A stretch of DNA of 64,000 bases, from the NCBI RefSeq assembly GCF_949987515.2, contig NC_082692.2, forward strand, positions 85,135,488 through 85,199,487, given 5' to 3'. The notes under the pieces were generated by a model. It worked only from the letters and a program-made list of their open reading frames with translations. It did no database searches and had not been told where the DNA came from. Positions 33,117 to 44,760 of this stretch are shown one piece after another; position 1 is the first letter of the stretch, and the number at the start of each line of letters is the position of its first letter. The stretch comes from Delphinus delphis. Taxonomy: Eukaryota > Chordata > Mammalia > Artiodactyla > Delphinidae. The position numbers and the translations under genes are program-made.

Positions 33117-35029
33117 ACCAGTAGCTCTCCCCTCCTAAACATAGGAACGCTTGCACCTTTGGTTAAAAACACACATTATTAGCTTCTACCAAAACTGCTG
33201 CATCGACTCTCCAGGAGAAAGGGCTAGGAATGGATAGTAAAGTGATTCTTAGGATCAAGAAGATTGGGAAAACTCTACAGCATTTCTACGGAGAAACAAA
33301 ATTTAGCAGTTACTTTCCAGAACTGTCTGGGGAGAAAGTGTCTTGGCTCAAGAACTTGTTCTCTGGATATTCAACAAATCCTCACTGAGCACAGGACAAG
33401 GGACAAGCCATTAGAAGAGACACGTCTCCTTACCAGCGGAGAGCTGACAGCCCAACCATGCACTAAATGGCCCTTTCACTTCCTCATCCCATGAGCAAAT
33501 AAGATCTGCCTCTGCTTAAGCCAACTGAAGTCTGATTTCTAATCATTTGTCTCTAAGATGGTCTCAACACACTATCCTCTAAAGTCACAAGACTAATTTT
33601 CCTTCCTATGACCATGCTCAATGAAGCAACCTTCTAATCCTAATATGGCTTTCCATGAAGCTCTGCCCCCGGGGAGACAATACAGAGCTCACTGAGCATA
33701 AGAATGTGATGCTTTTTGTAGCTACAGAGAGTATTAAAAATGAATTGTATTCTGGTTTTATACATCAGTCTCTTGTGAGTTTGGTTCCTGTGAGTCAGTG
33801 TCCAGGTTTTAACATATCTGGGTATACTTAGCAAAATGAATATTCCAACCAGTCCCTGGAATGAAGTCATGCCACACCTATACCGCACTGTTTTAAGGCA
33901 GGACCTCTTTAAATAGCAAAAAGTGGTTAAACCCAGATGGTCTGTAGATCTCCTTCCTATGTGTACGATAGAAAGGTGGATCTTTCCTTCCCTTATTTGT
34001 AACTTCATTTTCTTCTCCATCTTCTCCTATACAATATCTACAGTTAGTGTTCCTTTTTCATGTTCCCTTCCATAAGCCCATATTTCTTTTTAAGATTTTG
34101 CTTTGGGTTTCTCCCACTAGTCCCAAGTGCTCACACAAAATGGTACTTGGAGCTCCTTTATCCGCTGCTCTATGCATTTCTCTCTACACACAACTTTCTA
34201 AACTGATACCGTTTCTTTTTAAAGTTCTCTGTTTTGCCAAATTAATTGCTGCCATAACACCAATGGTCTGAACAACGCACTTACCTAGCTGTTTATTGCT
34301 GAATCCGTACGTTCAATGACCCACCTACTTCGCTCCATCACTGCATTACATGTAACAACAACAGGAGTGGCCCTCACACTCCTTGCTGGTTGGAATTTAA
34401 GCAGGTTCAAACTTTTGGGAGGGCAAACACAAAGTATATAAAGAGACTTCACCCCGTGATCACCCATCCAGGAACTCATCCAGGGAGGGATCCTAAAAGA
34501 GCAGTAAGATAAGTAGGCAAAGCTGTCCATTCAGAGATGTTTGCAGTGTTGATAACATTGGCAAATTGTAAATAAACTCAAGGTCTAATGATAGAGGATC
34601 AATTTTTTAAAGAGTATATAGTCCAGGAAGTATCTAACGCAACTGGCAAATAAGCTCTGGTCCACAACCCGGCTGTCAGAGGTGAGCAGAAGCTCCTCCC
34701 TTGTGTATAGGGTGGGGTGGGGGGAAGGGAGGTCAGGGGGCAGAATGTCAAACAATCCTGTTTGGGGAAGGAGGGAGATGGGTGGCGGGTCCCCACATCA
34801 TCAGAGCTCTCCTGCCCTAATCTTCCCAGATGGGCTAATGAAATGGATGCCAGCTAGTTGGAAGCTTTTTGGAATTGCCATCACTGAAGTCCTTGTAAGA
34901 CAAAGGACCCAAATTCGTCCCCATTGATGCGTAGGCTGTAGCGGTCAATCTTCACCGAGAGGTACCAAACAGGAAGTGGGGCTGGCAAGGAGTGGGGTCT
35001 CCCTCACGGACGCCCAGAAGTCCTGTCCC
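33117..35029. other. No gene recognised; weak L1 scraps and a G-quadruplex motif
   Basis: Mostly unique. 34400-34640 has faint resemblance to an old L1 3' UTR (caaattgtaaataaactcaa), not strong enough to call. The G-run cluster at 34710-34729 is listed separately. Confidence 0.35.
34710..34729 (+). other. Canonical G-quadruplex motif
   Basis: GGG-T-GGGG-T-GGGGGG-AA-GGG: four G-runs with loops of 1, 1 and 2, followed by aggtca and another GGGGG. Short loops predict high stability. No repeat family explains it. Confidence 0.8.
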
Positions 35030-35190
35030 ACACTCTGGTGTGAACTTGGCTAATAAATCCTTTCATCTCGTTGTACCCCTACTTCCTCACCTGCAAAGTG
35101 CTAACAGTACTCACCTCACAGGGTTAATATATAACATACAGTTGGCCCTTGGTTAGCATCTCTAAACATTTGCTATTATGATTATTGGTA
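35030..35190 (+). mobile_element. MIR SINE 3' half, forward
   Basis: tggtgtgaacttggctaata, ccctacttcctcacctgcaa, agtgctaacagtactcacct and cacagggttaatata follow the MIR 3' half. Confidence 0.65.
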
Positions 35191-35460
35191 CTAAAAGTTA
35201 TCTATCAGCTTTTTTTTTCCCTTCTTACTACGCAAAGTTGGGATTCCGAAGTGAACAGCTGCACGGTGTTATCATCTTTCTACACATTCACACATAGCAA
35301 TCTTAATGATACACCACGATGAATAATTTGGTGTTATTTAACTCTCTGTGCTCTAAGCCACGGACTGCGTCAAACCCAACTCAGACAGCGAGCTTGCTCT
35401 TCAAATTTCGGTGGTGAAGTCATTCATAAATTAAAAAAACAGCTTCTTGTTTTGTATGAA

Positions 35461-35590
35461 TCAATTCACAAGATAAATATTTAAATAAAATGTGGCTTCA
35501 ATTGTGCTCTCTGATGGTAATTGCTGGCTCACACTCTGTTTCTGTATCAATGTGTTTTCTTTTATTTTTCCCCCCCAAGCTGACTAATGA
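35461..35590 (+). repeat. Copy 1 of a duplicated 85-130 bp element, family unknown
   Basis: The core 35471-35555 aligns without gaps to 36282-36366 with 14 mismatches in 85 (about 84 percent identity by hand count). Shared wording includes agataaata, ttaaataaaatgtg, ttcaattg, taatt-ctggctca and atcaatgtgt. It is AT-rich, with no open frame, no A-tail and no terminal repeats. I do not recognise it as SINE, LINE, LTR or MITE. The upstream 35290-35460 is also AT-rich and unassigned. Confidence 0.7.
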
Positions 35591-36094
35591 ACAGAGCTGT
35601 CAGAAGCCCATTGCTCATGATCTAGCGAACAACACATTAGCAGTTTCACATAAATATAAAAGCCCACGAGGGAAATATACACGTAACACACAAATACTCA
35701 GTTGCTATAAACAGATAAAGAATCCTGGGCATAAATGTAATTAACCAAGTAGTTGACACTCTCTTAACATAGGAATCAGCCCTGCATCATCTCAACTGTC
35801 AATAAAAAATATATAATGCAAAGAACAAAACCCTTTCTGCATAGAACATATCCTATTTGGAACAGCCCACAAAATTCTGTACCTGAGGTTGCTGGGGGTC
35901 AGAAAAAGCTTATTTATGTAATTTGGGGATATTTACAATCCCTACATTGTACAAAATCGCATACTCTTGAATTTAAATCCCATTCAAAGCGGGAAGAATC
36001 CAGGATTTTTTACCTTTAAGACTCAAGATTCTTTTAAATGTCATTTCATTCATATCCTTCGTATCTCCATGGACTGTTCTGTTCCAATTTTACA

Positions 36095-36200
36095 GTTTAT
36101 TCACTCCATGAAAACGTATCAAGTCATTACCATGTGCCTGGCACTGCTGGGGAAGATGGATTCCAGGAAGAAAACTTCCAGGCTCTGACAGGCATCAAAA
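36095..36200 (-). mobile_element. L2 LINE fragment, reverse
   Basis: cagtttattcactccatgaa, catgtgcctggcactgctgg and ggaagatggattccaggaag are compatible with the reverse L2 terminus. Short and diverged. Confidence 0.55.
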
Positions 36201-36270
36201 GAACCAGAAAGGAGAGGTCACTGTCTCCCAAACCGCTGCGCTCACTAGGAGCACTGTAAACTCGCAAACC

Positions 36271-36395
36271 GCAATTCTCTAAGATAAATACTTAAATAAA
36301 ATGTGTTTTCAATTGCACTCTTTGATGATAATTACTGGCTCACCCCCTGTAATTGCATCAATGTGTCTCTATCTCCTTTCCTCATGCCGATTAAC
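36271..36395 (+). repeat. Copy 2 of the duplicated element
   Basis: Partner of 35461-35590 in the same orientation, 811 bp downstream. Both copies also share caattc just before the core and a weak ga-taa-aa wording just after it. Homology ends on both sides without target-site duplications. Confidence 0.7.
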
Positions 36396-36879
36396 AAACT
36401 TAAGATTCAGAAGATACAGAATTGTGAATGTTAGTGATAAAAGACGAGATACAACTGTTCTAAATAAGTCATTGATTCTCCCTATTTCTCCTGATTCCTT
36501 CTCTGTCAACTCTTCAGCCATGTGGAGGGTGAGATAGGCAGAAGTTGCAAGGCCTCTCAAATTACACCCCTGACGCTGGCATGAAAAGACTGGGGTTCAA
36601 AGCTAACGTCCCCTGTGAGGTGGGTCTTCCCCTCATTGTCTGAAACCCCATCCGGATTCTTCTGAGCAGCCAAGCCTTGGACCCAGTTCCGTCTAATCCA
36701 CTCACACCAGTGACCACAACCAAATCAACAGCACCCTTGCTAGGGCTTGGAAAATTCAAGAGTGGAAGAAAAATCATGCTGCAGAGCCCAGGAAAGAAGT
36801 CAGATGTGCGCTCCCTTGATTTCTTTTTTTCTCTGCCCCCTCTTACGTGGTAGATCAGAGTATCGCTCAGGAACACTCT
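36396..36879. other. No gene recognised
   Basis: Unique sequence. The reverse-strand open frame 36562-37002 (146 codons) runs into the LTR that follows and has no known domain. Confidence 0.35.
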
Positions 36880-37230
36880 CTTCCTATCCCCGTCAGTTCC
36901 ATGGATAGAGTAGGGACACCTTGATTTTGGGTTTGGCTCCGTGACTTGCTTTGGCCAACAGGATATTAACAGGTATGACACGACCAAAGGCTCAAAAAGC
37001 ACTTGTGAGACTGGACATGTTCTCTTGTGCTTCTCTGCCCAGACTAGTCGCCCAAGGACCCCAGGAGGAGGAGAGGACCCACCCAGCCAGCTCCAGCCTT
37101 GGTCACCTAATCCCCAGCCACTCTGCAGACATGGGAGCTAAACAGATGCCCTTCTTTAAATGCCACCAACATTTTGTTATTACCTGTTACTTGGCAATAG
37201 CTAACAACAGAGCTGATCCGTGATGGTACC
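36880..37230 (+). mobile_element. MLT1-type LTR (ERVL-MaLR), forward, diverged
   Basis: ttgggtttggctccgtgact, tgctttggccaacaggatat, taacaggtatgacacgacca, ctcaaaaagcacttgtgaga and cagccactctgcagacatgg follow an MLT1 subfamily. Solitary LTR. Confidence 0.75.
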
Positions 37231-38389
37231 CATCCTGCATTCCCTGGCTCCTGCCCAAGAGGAAGACACATCCCTTCTACTCTGCAAGGCCTTTAAATTT
37301 TGAAATACAACAGAAAATATGTGTTTATTGGCTGAAGAGAAACCTCAGAATCCAAACTGTTGATTTCAAGGATGCACGTGAGGGACTTGAATCCATCATT
37401 TCCCTCCTGTGCTTGTAGCTCCCACATCTGCTTCCTTCACTCTCACCTACATCTTGAATCGCTTCTGCTCAGCCTCTGGGGCAGCTTCTTCCCCCTACCT
37501 CTCCTCATCCCTCTTTCCATCCACTCCATAAATATCTGTCAGATGCTAGAAAGGCAGGAGGGAAAGAAGAGCACGGCAAGGTCATGAAGGACGCACGAAA
37601 AGATCACTTCGAGACAAATGAAATGATCAACGACGGCAAATATTGTCACGTGGCTCAGTAAAGGGTCACCTCGTCCAAGCCCATGGCTTGAGCGTGCCCT
37701 CGCCAGCCAGCAACCGTCAGACACTATGTTGCCACAACCTCTCCCTGCGCTTCTGCACCCATGTTTGCAGGTGCCCATTGGCCATCACCTGGGTATCCTG
37801 CAGGTGATGCCTGCTCAAATTCCCCAAGCCTGACTGATATCTGCCATCCAGATGTTCCCCTTTTGTGGGCTGGGTCTCTCTGATCAACACGTGCAGTAGG
37901 TGCTGGTGGTGTCCAGCTCTTATTTCCTTGGGTCTTATCTGGTGTGGCGCACCCTACGGGCTTCCCGCGGCCCACGGGCTGGCTGTGGGAGCTGAAGCCC
38001 GCTCTAACCCATGGGCCAGAAGTGCCCCAGAGAATTAACTCCCCGCAAGGTACAGCCCTCACCCAATGGCGGCACCCTCTCCAGGCATCACAGAGGCACG
38101 TGTTGGGTTCTGACTTCTACAGTCGCCCAGCAGAAGCTCCAGTTACCGCAACGGCAACGCCCTTGATAACTGGCTGACGGCCCTAGCCTTACTCACTTTT
38201 CCACTACCTTGCCAGTGTTTCTCAGTATCACCTCCCAAGGAAACTATTTGTACAGGAATCCTCGCATTAGGGTCTGTTTATCGGGGTAGCCAGACTGAGG
38301 CAAAATGCCTCCCGATCCTAAGCTAGATCTTACACCCCCTCTTTTACACGTTTCAGTGACGCTCCCTGCCCGCGCCCACCCAATACAAC
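37231..38389. other. No gene recognised; possible old LTR at 37830-38290
   Basis: The block includes several CpG sites (near 37960-38160) but no CpG-island density. 38210-38300 (cagtgtttctcagtatcacc ... agccagactgaggca) has the feel of an old LTR end, which I cannot assign. Open frames on either strand are below 115 codons. Confidence 0.35.
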
Positions 38390-39000
38390 CTTATTCATTC
38401 ATTCAAAAGTATTACCAGGAACCTAAGACACCAGCTGCCAGGGATACAGCTGTGAACAAGACACTGAGGGCCCAGCCTTCAAGAGCTTAAGCTCCAACGG
38501 GGAAGAGGGACAAGAAGCGAGACAAATACATCAACATCATCACCTGCAGAGAGAAGTTTTATGAAAGAAAGAAATCGGGATGATGAGATAGAGAAATTGA
38601 GGAAAGCCATATTCTTTAAAGTGGGCAGGGAAGGAAGCGACACGGGAGCTGGAACCCGGAGAATAAGCCCAATACGTGAAGATGTGTGGGTGGAGGAAGG
38701 TTCTGCAGGCAGAGGGAATAGCACAGGCAGTGGCCTGGAGGGAGGAGGGAGCTTGCCCATCCGAGGACTGGGAAGGAGGTCAGAGGAGGTGAAGGACAAG
38801 GGATCAAGAAGAGTGTATATACAATAAAGGGGGAGGGGTGAGCCAGGGCCAGACCACGGAAGGCCTTCTGCGTGGCCATTAGGACTTTGGATTTTATTCT
38901 AAGGACCACTGAAAGGATTTCAGAGAGGGTGTTACACAAAATTCCCCCTGACTGCTGTATGAGGATTATTTTGGAAGCGTGGAAGCCCAGACGTTCTTGT
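38390..39000 (-). mobile_element. L2 LINE, reverse strand
   Basis: Long reverse L2 match: gccagggatacagctgtgaa, caagagcttaagctccaacg, gcaggcagagggaatagcac, gtgagccagggccagaccac, ggaaggccttctgcgtggcc, ggactttggattttattcta, cccctgactgctgtatgagg. The antisense ORF2 C-terminal region contributes the reverse-strand open frame of 167 codons over 38616-39119. Confidence 0.88.
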
Positions 39001-39830
39001 AAGCTGATCTTGCCTTCCGTGCAGGGTTCATTCTGAGTCCCATCACGGCTTGTCCGTAATATCTTCAGGGTCTCCGACTCTCCCCTTAAAGGTGTGCAAG
39101 CTGTGGGCAAGCGCAACAAATATGATCTATGCCCTTGCAGAGCTCATAAGCTAATCCAGAGCCGGAAAAGTCAGCAGTCATGATGGCACAGGGCCTTGAT
39201 GGTGGAGGGTACCACTGGTGCAGCGGAGAGATTGGAAACTCAGACCTAGACAGGGTCAGGAGAAAATGCATAGGCTGAGGCCTGAGTGGGGGAGTAGGAA
39301 TTACCCAGATACAGAAGGCTAAGGGGGGAAGAGCATGGTGTACTTGGGGAACTGAAAAACTCAGTCTGGTCAAGGCATAGAGTATGAGAATGGACGTGGT
39401 GAGAGATGAGGCTTAAGTGGTCAATCAGTGCTTAGTGAATGAGTGAGTGAATGAATGAATGGGTGATGAGAGACACAAGCCAAAATGAAAAAAATTCTAA
39501 TCTAATGTTTCTAGTCCTTCAACATTGCCATTCAAGGACTTCCGCTCTACCGCAGATGACAACTTGACAGATGAGTTAAACTGAACTCAGGAAACATTTA
39601 TTGAGTATTTACTATAGGCCAAACATGTGTTAATTAAGCATTCGCAACAGATCTATAGAGCTGGCTCTTGGCCTGCAGAAAATCACAAAGGCAAGTGACG
39701 TTTGTATGACCATCTAAAACTGTGCTCTGACACTTAAATGACTCTTCTCAAAAGTGAGGCATAAATGAAGAGGATTTGTAATGTGGGTTAGGCACAGAGA
39801 TCTGTTTTCTAAACACAGTCTTAGTTCCTC

Positions 39831-39840
<10 letters not shown>
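39001..39840. other. No gene recognised; L2/MIR scraps
   Basis: 39080-39410 (gcccttgcagagctcataag, gagaaaatgcataggctgag) is probably another worn reverse L2. 39585-39660 (aacatttattgagtatttac) is a MIR or L2 scrap. A gaatgagtgagtgaatgaat run lies near 39437. Confidence 0.45.

Positions 39841-39872
<32 letters not shown>
39841..39872. repeat. (AT)16 microsatellite
   Basis: Perfect AT run preceded by A8. Cruciform-prone and probably polymorphic. Confidence 0.97.
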
Positions 39873-39878
<6 letters not shown>

Positions 39879-39924
39879 TTTAAAGTTCTGGAGTACAGGC
39901 CTTATCTTCAGCTTTGGTCAACAG

Positions 39925-40117
39925 AAAGAGGGAGATCCTATAAACAACAAGGTCCCACTGTACAGCACACGGACTATATTTAATATCCTGTGATGAACCA
40001 CAACGGAAAAGAATATGAAAAAGAATGTATATATGTATAACTGAGTCACTTTGCTGTACAGTAGAAATTAGCACACAACATTGTAAATCAACTATACTTC
40101 AATAAACTTTTTTTAAA
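39925..40117 (+). mobile_element. Cetartiodactyl L1 3' end
   Basis: caacaaggtcccactgtaca, ggactatatttaatatcctg, gaatatgaaaaagaatgtat, tgagtcactttgctgtacag, cattgtaaatcaactatact, tcaataaactttttt. Confidence 0.93.
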
Positions 40118-40182
40118 AAGACGGAGCTCCTACACCCTACAAGGCATTTCCACTTTACACTGCAGATTCATTTCATTCTCTA

Positions 40183-40542
40183 CAGCCTCGCTGTCCAATA
40201 CTTTTATACTCTATACTTTCACCGTCCAATATGGTAGCCACGAGCCATATGTGGTTACGGAGCCCTTGAAATGGGACTAGTCTGAATCGAGATGTGCTTG
40301 TAAGTGCAAAAGGCAAACACAACTTCCAAGATTTTGTATAAAAAAGAATACAATGTATCTCATTAGTTTTTTTATGTTGATTACACACTGAAATAACGCT
40401 ATGCTGAGTATACTGGGTTAAATAAAATCTTATTAAAATTAATTTCACCTGTTACTTTTTACTTTTTAAAATGTAGCTAAAAGGAAATTTTAAATCATAT
40501 ATGGCTCATATTTGTGTCTCCTATTATAGAGTCGGTTCTAGT
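40183..40542 (+). mobile_element. hAT-type DNA transposon remnant
   Basis: Left end cctcgctgtccaata and the internal caatatggtagccacgagcc, cttgaaatgggactagtctg, ttgggttaaat-type wording at 40418 and ttaatttcacctgttacttt match a common mammalian non-autonomous hAT element. The right terminus is decayed near ggttcta. Confidence 0.72.
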
Positions 40543-41580
40543 AGTTATATTGTTACATACACAGTACATATATTTACATACAATATAAGTATATATATGT
40601 ATTGTTCTTTTGTATATAACTTACACAAAGTAAGTTACACTTATGTGGAAAATGTGAGTTTGTTCCAACGCGACTGATATGTTGAGAAGTGATTTTAGCA
40701 TAACACAAATATGGCGTCTACTTATGTCTGCAAGGAACACGAGGTGAATTCAGAAAACTGCCCCCAGCTGAACTGCGTGGCTTGGGAACACACAAAACGC
40801 TCACACAGGCACAGACCTCAAACATCTCCCAGCTACTTCAGTTCACCACATGGATTACACATCACACGCACCCACATCTGGTACTACCGCTTTCCATCCA
40901 ATTTTAGATAACCCTCCTTCCACCACTTACCATAACTCACAGGCAGCCACCCACTGCTTGTGGACGCTACTTTCCCAAGCGAATGCCAGGTCTTTTCCAA
41001 GGTAAAATGCAATATGTAGTTCAGTACTCATGCAATCTTAATCAGTGAATATATGCAAAACTGGGCTGTTTTTACTACGTTTTTTTTTTTTATGTGTCAC
41101 TGACAAACTTTTTAGTGTTATGCCCCTCACCCCACTTTCCCCACTTTCTCTCTAAGTCCTGCAGTTTTTATTGCAAGATTTTACATCTCATGGTATTTTT
41201 CAGTAACGTCTATGGCTGTATCTCTACTGGACGGGGCTGTGCTACAGAATCTCGGTTCCCAAAGCAAACACTAGCCTCTCAGTCCTACCCTTAAGACACC
41301 TGCTTCACAGGGTGCCGGATCTTCCTTTTAAAGCAATCTTTAAAAAAAAAAAACAACGCAATATGATTCTAAGGTACTGTAGGGGCAAATGTCATAGAAC
41401 CTATACGAACAAGGCTAATGATTACTTTCATAACATGACTGCTAACTTTGCTGTAAATGTGAAAACAACCGTTGTGCTTTTATGAACAGTGCCAGGGGAG
41501 TGAAATAAATAAGAAGTCTCGCTGCCTTGGGGAAAGCGTTTTTTTTTTCTTGTCCAGGATAAGACGGACCGTGTGGCTAC
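40543..41580. other. No gene recognised; AT-rich
   Basis: Low-complexity AT at 40550-40630, otherwise unique sequence. T run at 41081-41091 and A run at 41341-41352. No exon-like structure. Confidence 0.35.
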
Positions 41581-42198
41581 ATAAGAGAGCACTTCCTTAA
41601 AATCTCAGGGGCCACGATTACATGACGTCACTGGAAAAGTGCCGGTGACTGGGATTCCTGCTTCTGAGACATGACGCTTTACTTTTTTCTAGAGCCCGGC
41701 TTTATCCCGGCGCTGTCAGGATGGACCCTGGGGGCCTGACTGGAAAACCAGCATAGAATATGGACTCACTTAAACATAGACACTTCCTTAAAAGCTTTGG
41801 TTCGATGTGAATGTAAGTCATTTTGATTACTCAATTTCTATATTTATTAGGAATGATAAACCAAAGTACTTGAAAATAATTTCAGTGGTGATGAACTGCG
41901 GCAGTCGATCGATGCGGGACACGGCAGTCAATTACCCTCTCACTTTATTTTGGTCCTTGGCAATCAGTTGGAATCAATGCTCTCAATCTCCTTTGATAGC
42001 CAAGCGCAAATCACAAATAATTCTTTTAAGTGGGCTGTCACAGTGTGTGCAACCAGGTCCAACTGGTCCCTCCACGTGGGCGACTAGGATCCGGTGCGCG
42101 CTGTGCCGTTCCCAGCCCCGCCAGGTCAGCAGGAGTCGCTACGAGAGGCCAGTTCAGCCCGAGAGGACCCTCAGCCTCACAACTGCGTCTCGTTACAG
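41581..42198. promoter_or_regulatory. Candidate regulatory segment (CRE, TCF, NKX motifs, CpG-richer end)
   Basis: No repeat is recognisable across these 600 bases. A perfect palindromic CRE, TGACGTCA, lies at 41623-41630. A CCTTTGAT TCF/LEF-type site is at 41990-41997 and TTAAGTGG, an NKX2-type site, is at 42026-42033. From 42060 the sequence becomes GC-rich with clustered CpG (ccggtgcgcgctgtgccgtt). The combination resembles a conserved enhancer or a minor promoter, but motif matches alone are weak evidence. Confidence 0.3.
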
Positions 42199-42295
42199 CC
42201 CACTCTGGCCTCTTCAAAATGGAGCTGCCTGAAGTAAGCTCGAATCTGAAACTTGGTGAAATCAATGAATTGAGCAAAAAAGAATTACCGGGAAG
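42199..42295 (+). other. Candidate small exon
   Basis: Preceded by actgcgtctcgttacag and followed by ggaag|gtaaat, so both splice consensus dinucleotides are present around 97 bases. An ATG at 42219 opens a 26-codon frame to TAA at 42297, which lies within the putative donor, so if spliced the frame would continue. The peptide starts MELPEVSSN; I do not recognise it. An alternative donor ctgaa|gtaagc at about 42234 is also good. Probably a lncRNA exon or chance. Confidence 0.22.
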
Positions 42296-42779
42296 GTAAA
42301 TCATGCAACACTCAACAAGGATAAAGAAAGGAAGAACTATAACCCAGCAAGGATACCCATGCATTCTATATGTGCTTTTCTAAAAAGGAGGTGGTGGGAA
42401 GGGAGCTTTTCCTGAAGATACGAACTCTGGAGAAAGGTTGACTTAACAGCCCCTACGTGTGTCATTTGGGGAGGCAGAAAGACCCCTGAATTCGAAGTGA
42501 GATTCTCCCAGTTTGGCCATGCAGAAGCTGGCTGACCTAGGGTAAAACGCAGCACCACGTGACCACCAGAGAGGTGAGTCCCAAATCATAAAATGAACAG
42601 GTTGGCTTAGGTTCCCAAACTGCTCCCTGGGGGAACTTTGCACCTCAGGGAAATGGGGAAAAGGTTTGAGGAGAGGAGGAAGGAAAGGGTTGAGGGGAAG
42701 GCCGAGAAGCTTCTCTCCACTCTGTTTGTTTTGTGCATTTGGTTCTACCTGAGTTTGTTTTAAGGAACAGCCTAATTAG
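42296..42779. other. No gene recognised
   Basis: Unique purine-rich sequence. 42655-42715 is a GA-rich tract (ggaaaaggtttgaggagagg). Confidence 0.35.
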
Positions 42780-42990
42780 CGTGTGAGAGTCTGAACTCTG
42801 GAGCCAGGCAGCCTGGGTGTGTTTCCCAGCTTCCACTTTCTTGCTGGTTGACCTAGCCTCTCTGGGCTTCAGTTTCCACAAATGAGATCTGAACAGCACC
42901 TACTCTCGTGGACTGGTTATGAAGCCTAAATACATTAATATTTGTAGTGCACGCAGAACGGTGTCTGGCATGTGGCAAACTACATATGGG
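42780..42990 (+). mobile_element. MIR SINE, forward, near full length
   Basis: tgaactctggagccaggcag, cctgggtgtgtttcccagct, gctggttgacctagcctctc, tgggcttcagtttccacaaa, and a 3' end ggtgtctggcatgtggcaaa. Confidence 0.9.
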
Positions 42991-44149
42991 TTTAAGTAAA
43001 GCAAGTTTTATGCTGCCTTTAAATTTTTTTTCAACTATAGCCCTAAACTAGGGGTCTCAAGACTTTCTAACCCAACATCCTTATCAGAAAAAAAAAATTC
43101 TGAACATGCAATCCCCATGTTTATATACTTGTATACACACATGTACTATGGTTCTAATGTATTCTGTTTTAAGGTGTGCAAACAATTCTGGAATGAACAT
43201 AAAGTTGGGATATGAATAGGGAGGGAAGTTAGACCTGTTGCCTCGATTCTCCTCCCCTGTCCTGAGCTCAGAGGGCTCAGCACCCAATGCTTGCCTCAGA
43301 CCTCCAGTGAAAGCAGCTGGCGAGCCTGGTTGAGCATAAGTAGACGGCTTTGCAAATGCACAGCAAAGGGACCCTTGTCAGTATCCATTTTCATTCAAGA
43401 CGCGATGCTCTGAGTGTTCTCAAGCATGCGGTGAGCACCTACTGGGTGCCCTAGGGACAGGAAAAAACTACAAGATGACGTCTATGGTCCTAAACACAAC
43501 TCAGGTCGTGAGAAGCTGAGACTAAAATGCTGGCCGCAAGCCTGCCACTCACGGATCCGTGACAGAGGGGTTGTGCTGGAGTGCAAGTGGTGTCGGGGAA
43601 AGAGAGAGTCTCAAGAAGACGGGCGTGGTCTTCTTCTACGTTAGCACTCTAAGACTCAAAGTAAAAGCTTGCCCTTCTCCCCTGCCCTGCTACCCACTGC
43701 GGCAATTCCAGGCCAGGAATCCAGGTCTTCGTGGCTCGTGTCCGAGGGCATTTCCTACAAGATCATGATCAACCATAGTTACAGAGCTACCCGTGTTCAC
43801 TGACCAACCCCACGGCCAGCTTGGGGAGCGTGAACAGTCCAGACTTCATCTGAGATCAGAAAAGGCCTCTAAGAAGGCTGCCACAGCTCCAGAGGAGAAA
43901 AGAGACAATCAAGCAATTATTTAGAACGATCACATAGACATGGGACATTTCATTTATATCAGGATAAATGCCTAAGTCACTCTCCTCTACAGCTATGCTT
44001 AAGAGCTAATGTTTCAGGAAGTAGCCTCCAGAGCTGAGCATTTTTACGTTACTCTTGTAGAAATAATCTGGGCTGGCTGCTCAGCTCACAGCACCGTCCT
44101 ATCTGCCCTCCTCCTACACAGAGTGACCGTGGGCAGCCACCGTACGTTA
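42991..44149. other. No gene recognised
   Basis: Unique sequence. 43400-43480 (gcatgcggtgagcacctact) may be an L2 or MIR scrap. Confidence 0.35.
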
Positions 44150-44315
44150 GATGCCAAAGCTTCTCAAAGCTCAGGGTGCACACCAACGATCTGGGGATCC
44201 TGCAAACGTGGAGATTTGACAGGTCCGAGGTGGTCCAAGGGTCCACATCACTAACGCAGTGTTGTGATGACACCAACGTTGGTGATGTAGGGGCCGCACT
44301 TTGAGTGACAGGTTG
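44150..44315 (-). mobile_element. MER5A-like hAT element, diverged
   Basis: agcttctcaaagctcagggt, gcacaccaacgatctgggga, tcctgcaaacgtggagattt, then ggtgatgtaggggccgcact and ttgagtgacagg follow the reverse MER5A layout. Heavily mutated. Confidence 0.6.
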
Positions 44316-44389
44316 TCTATAACTCCACCCACTGACCATAGCTCACTGGACGTGGAGTAAACACCTCACCAAACTGAGCCAATCAGCTT

Positions 44390-44760
44390 CCATTCCATAC
44401 ATTTCGCTTTGAGACAGAGATTCTCTTCCTTCTGGGATGATCTCTCAAATGTGGACAGATCTGAAAACTCAAAAGCTGTCGGATAGCCGTTTTCTGCTAT
44501 GTGGATGGAGACAAATGAAAGACCAGGAGGCAGAGAAAAATTGAGCGAGTATGCAAAATGAGGGACACAGACAGGACACAGACTGCCTGGGTCCTGCAGC
44601 TTTTAATTCCTGGGTCCAGGTCCTATTGATACCTCTAGGAGTCCCCTGACTTGGGTTCCACAAGACACCCCTGCATCATTACAATAATTTTCTCTTTTTC
44701 ACTTAAGCTTGTTGTAAGTTGCTTTCTGTTACTTGCAACCAAAGTACTATAGACTGTCAA
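44390..44760 (+). mobile_element. ERVL-class LTR-like remnant
   Basis: The 3' end cacttaagcttgttgtaagt, tgctttctgttacttgcaac, caaagtactata is characteristic of old ERVL-related LTRs. The preceding text (cagagattctcttccttctg, tgctatgtggatggagacaa) fits but is diverged. Subfamily unknown. Confidence 0.5.

Noticed and set aside
36562..37002. Reverse open frame of 146 codons
   Set aside because: Overlaps the antisense of an MLT1 LTR. No protein family recognised.
38616..39119. Reverse open frame of 167 codons
   Set aside because: Lies in the sense strand of a decayed L2 3' region; the peptide is an eroded LINE remnant, not a host gene.
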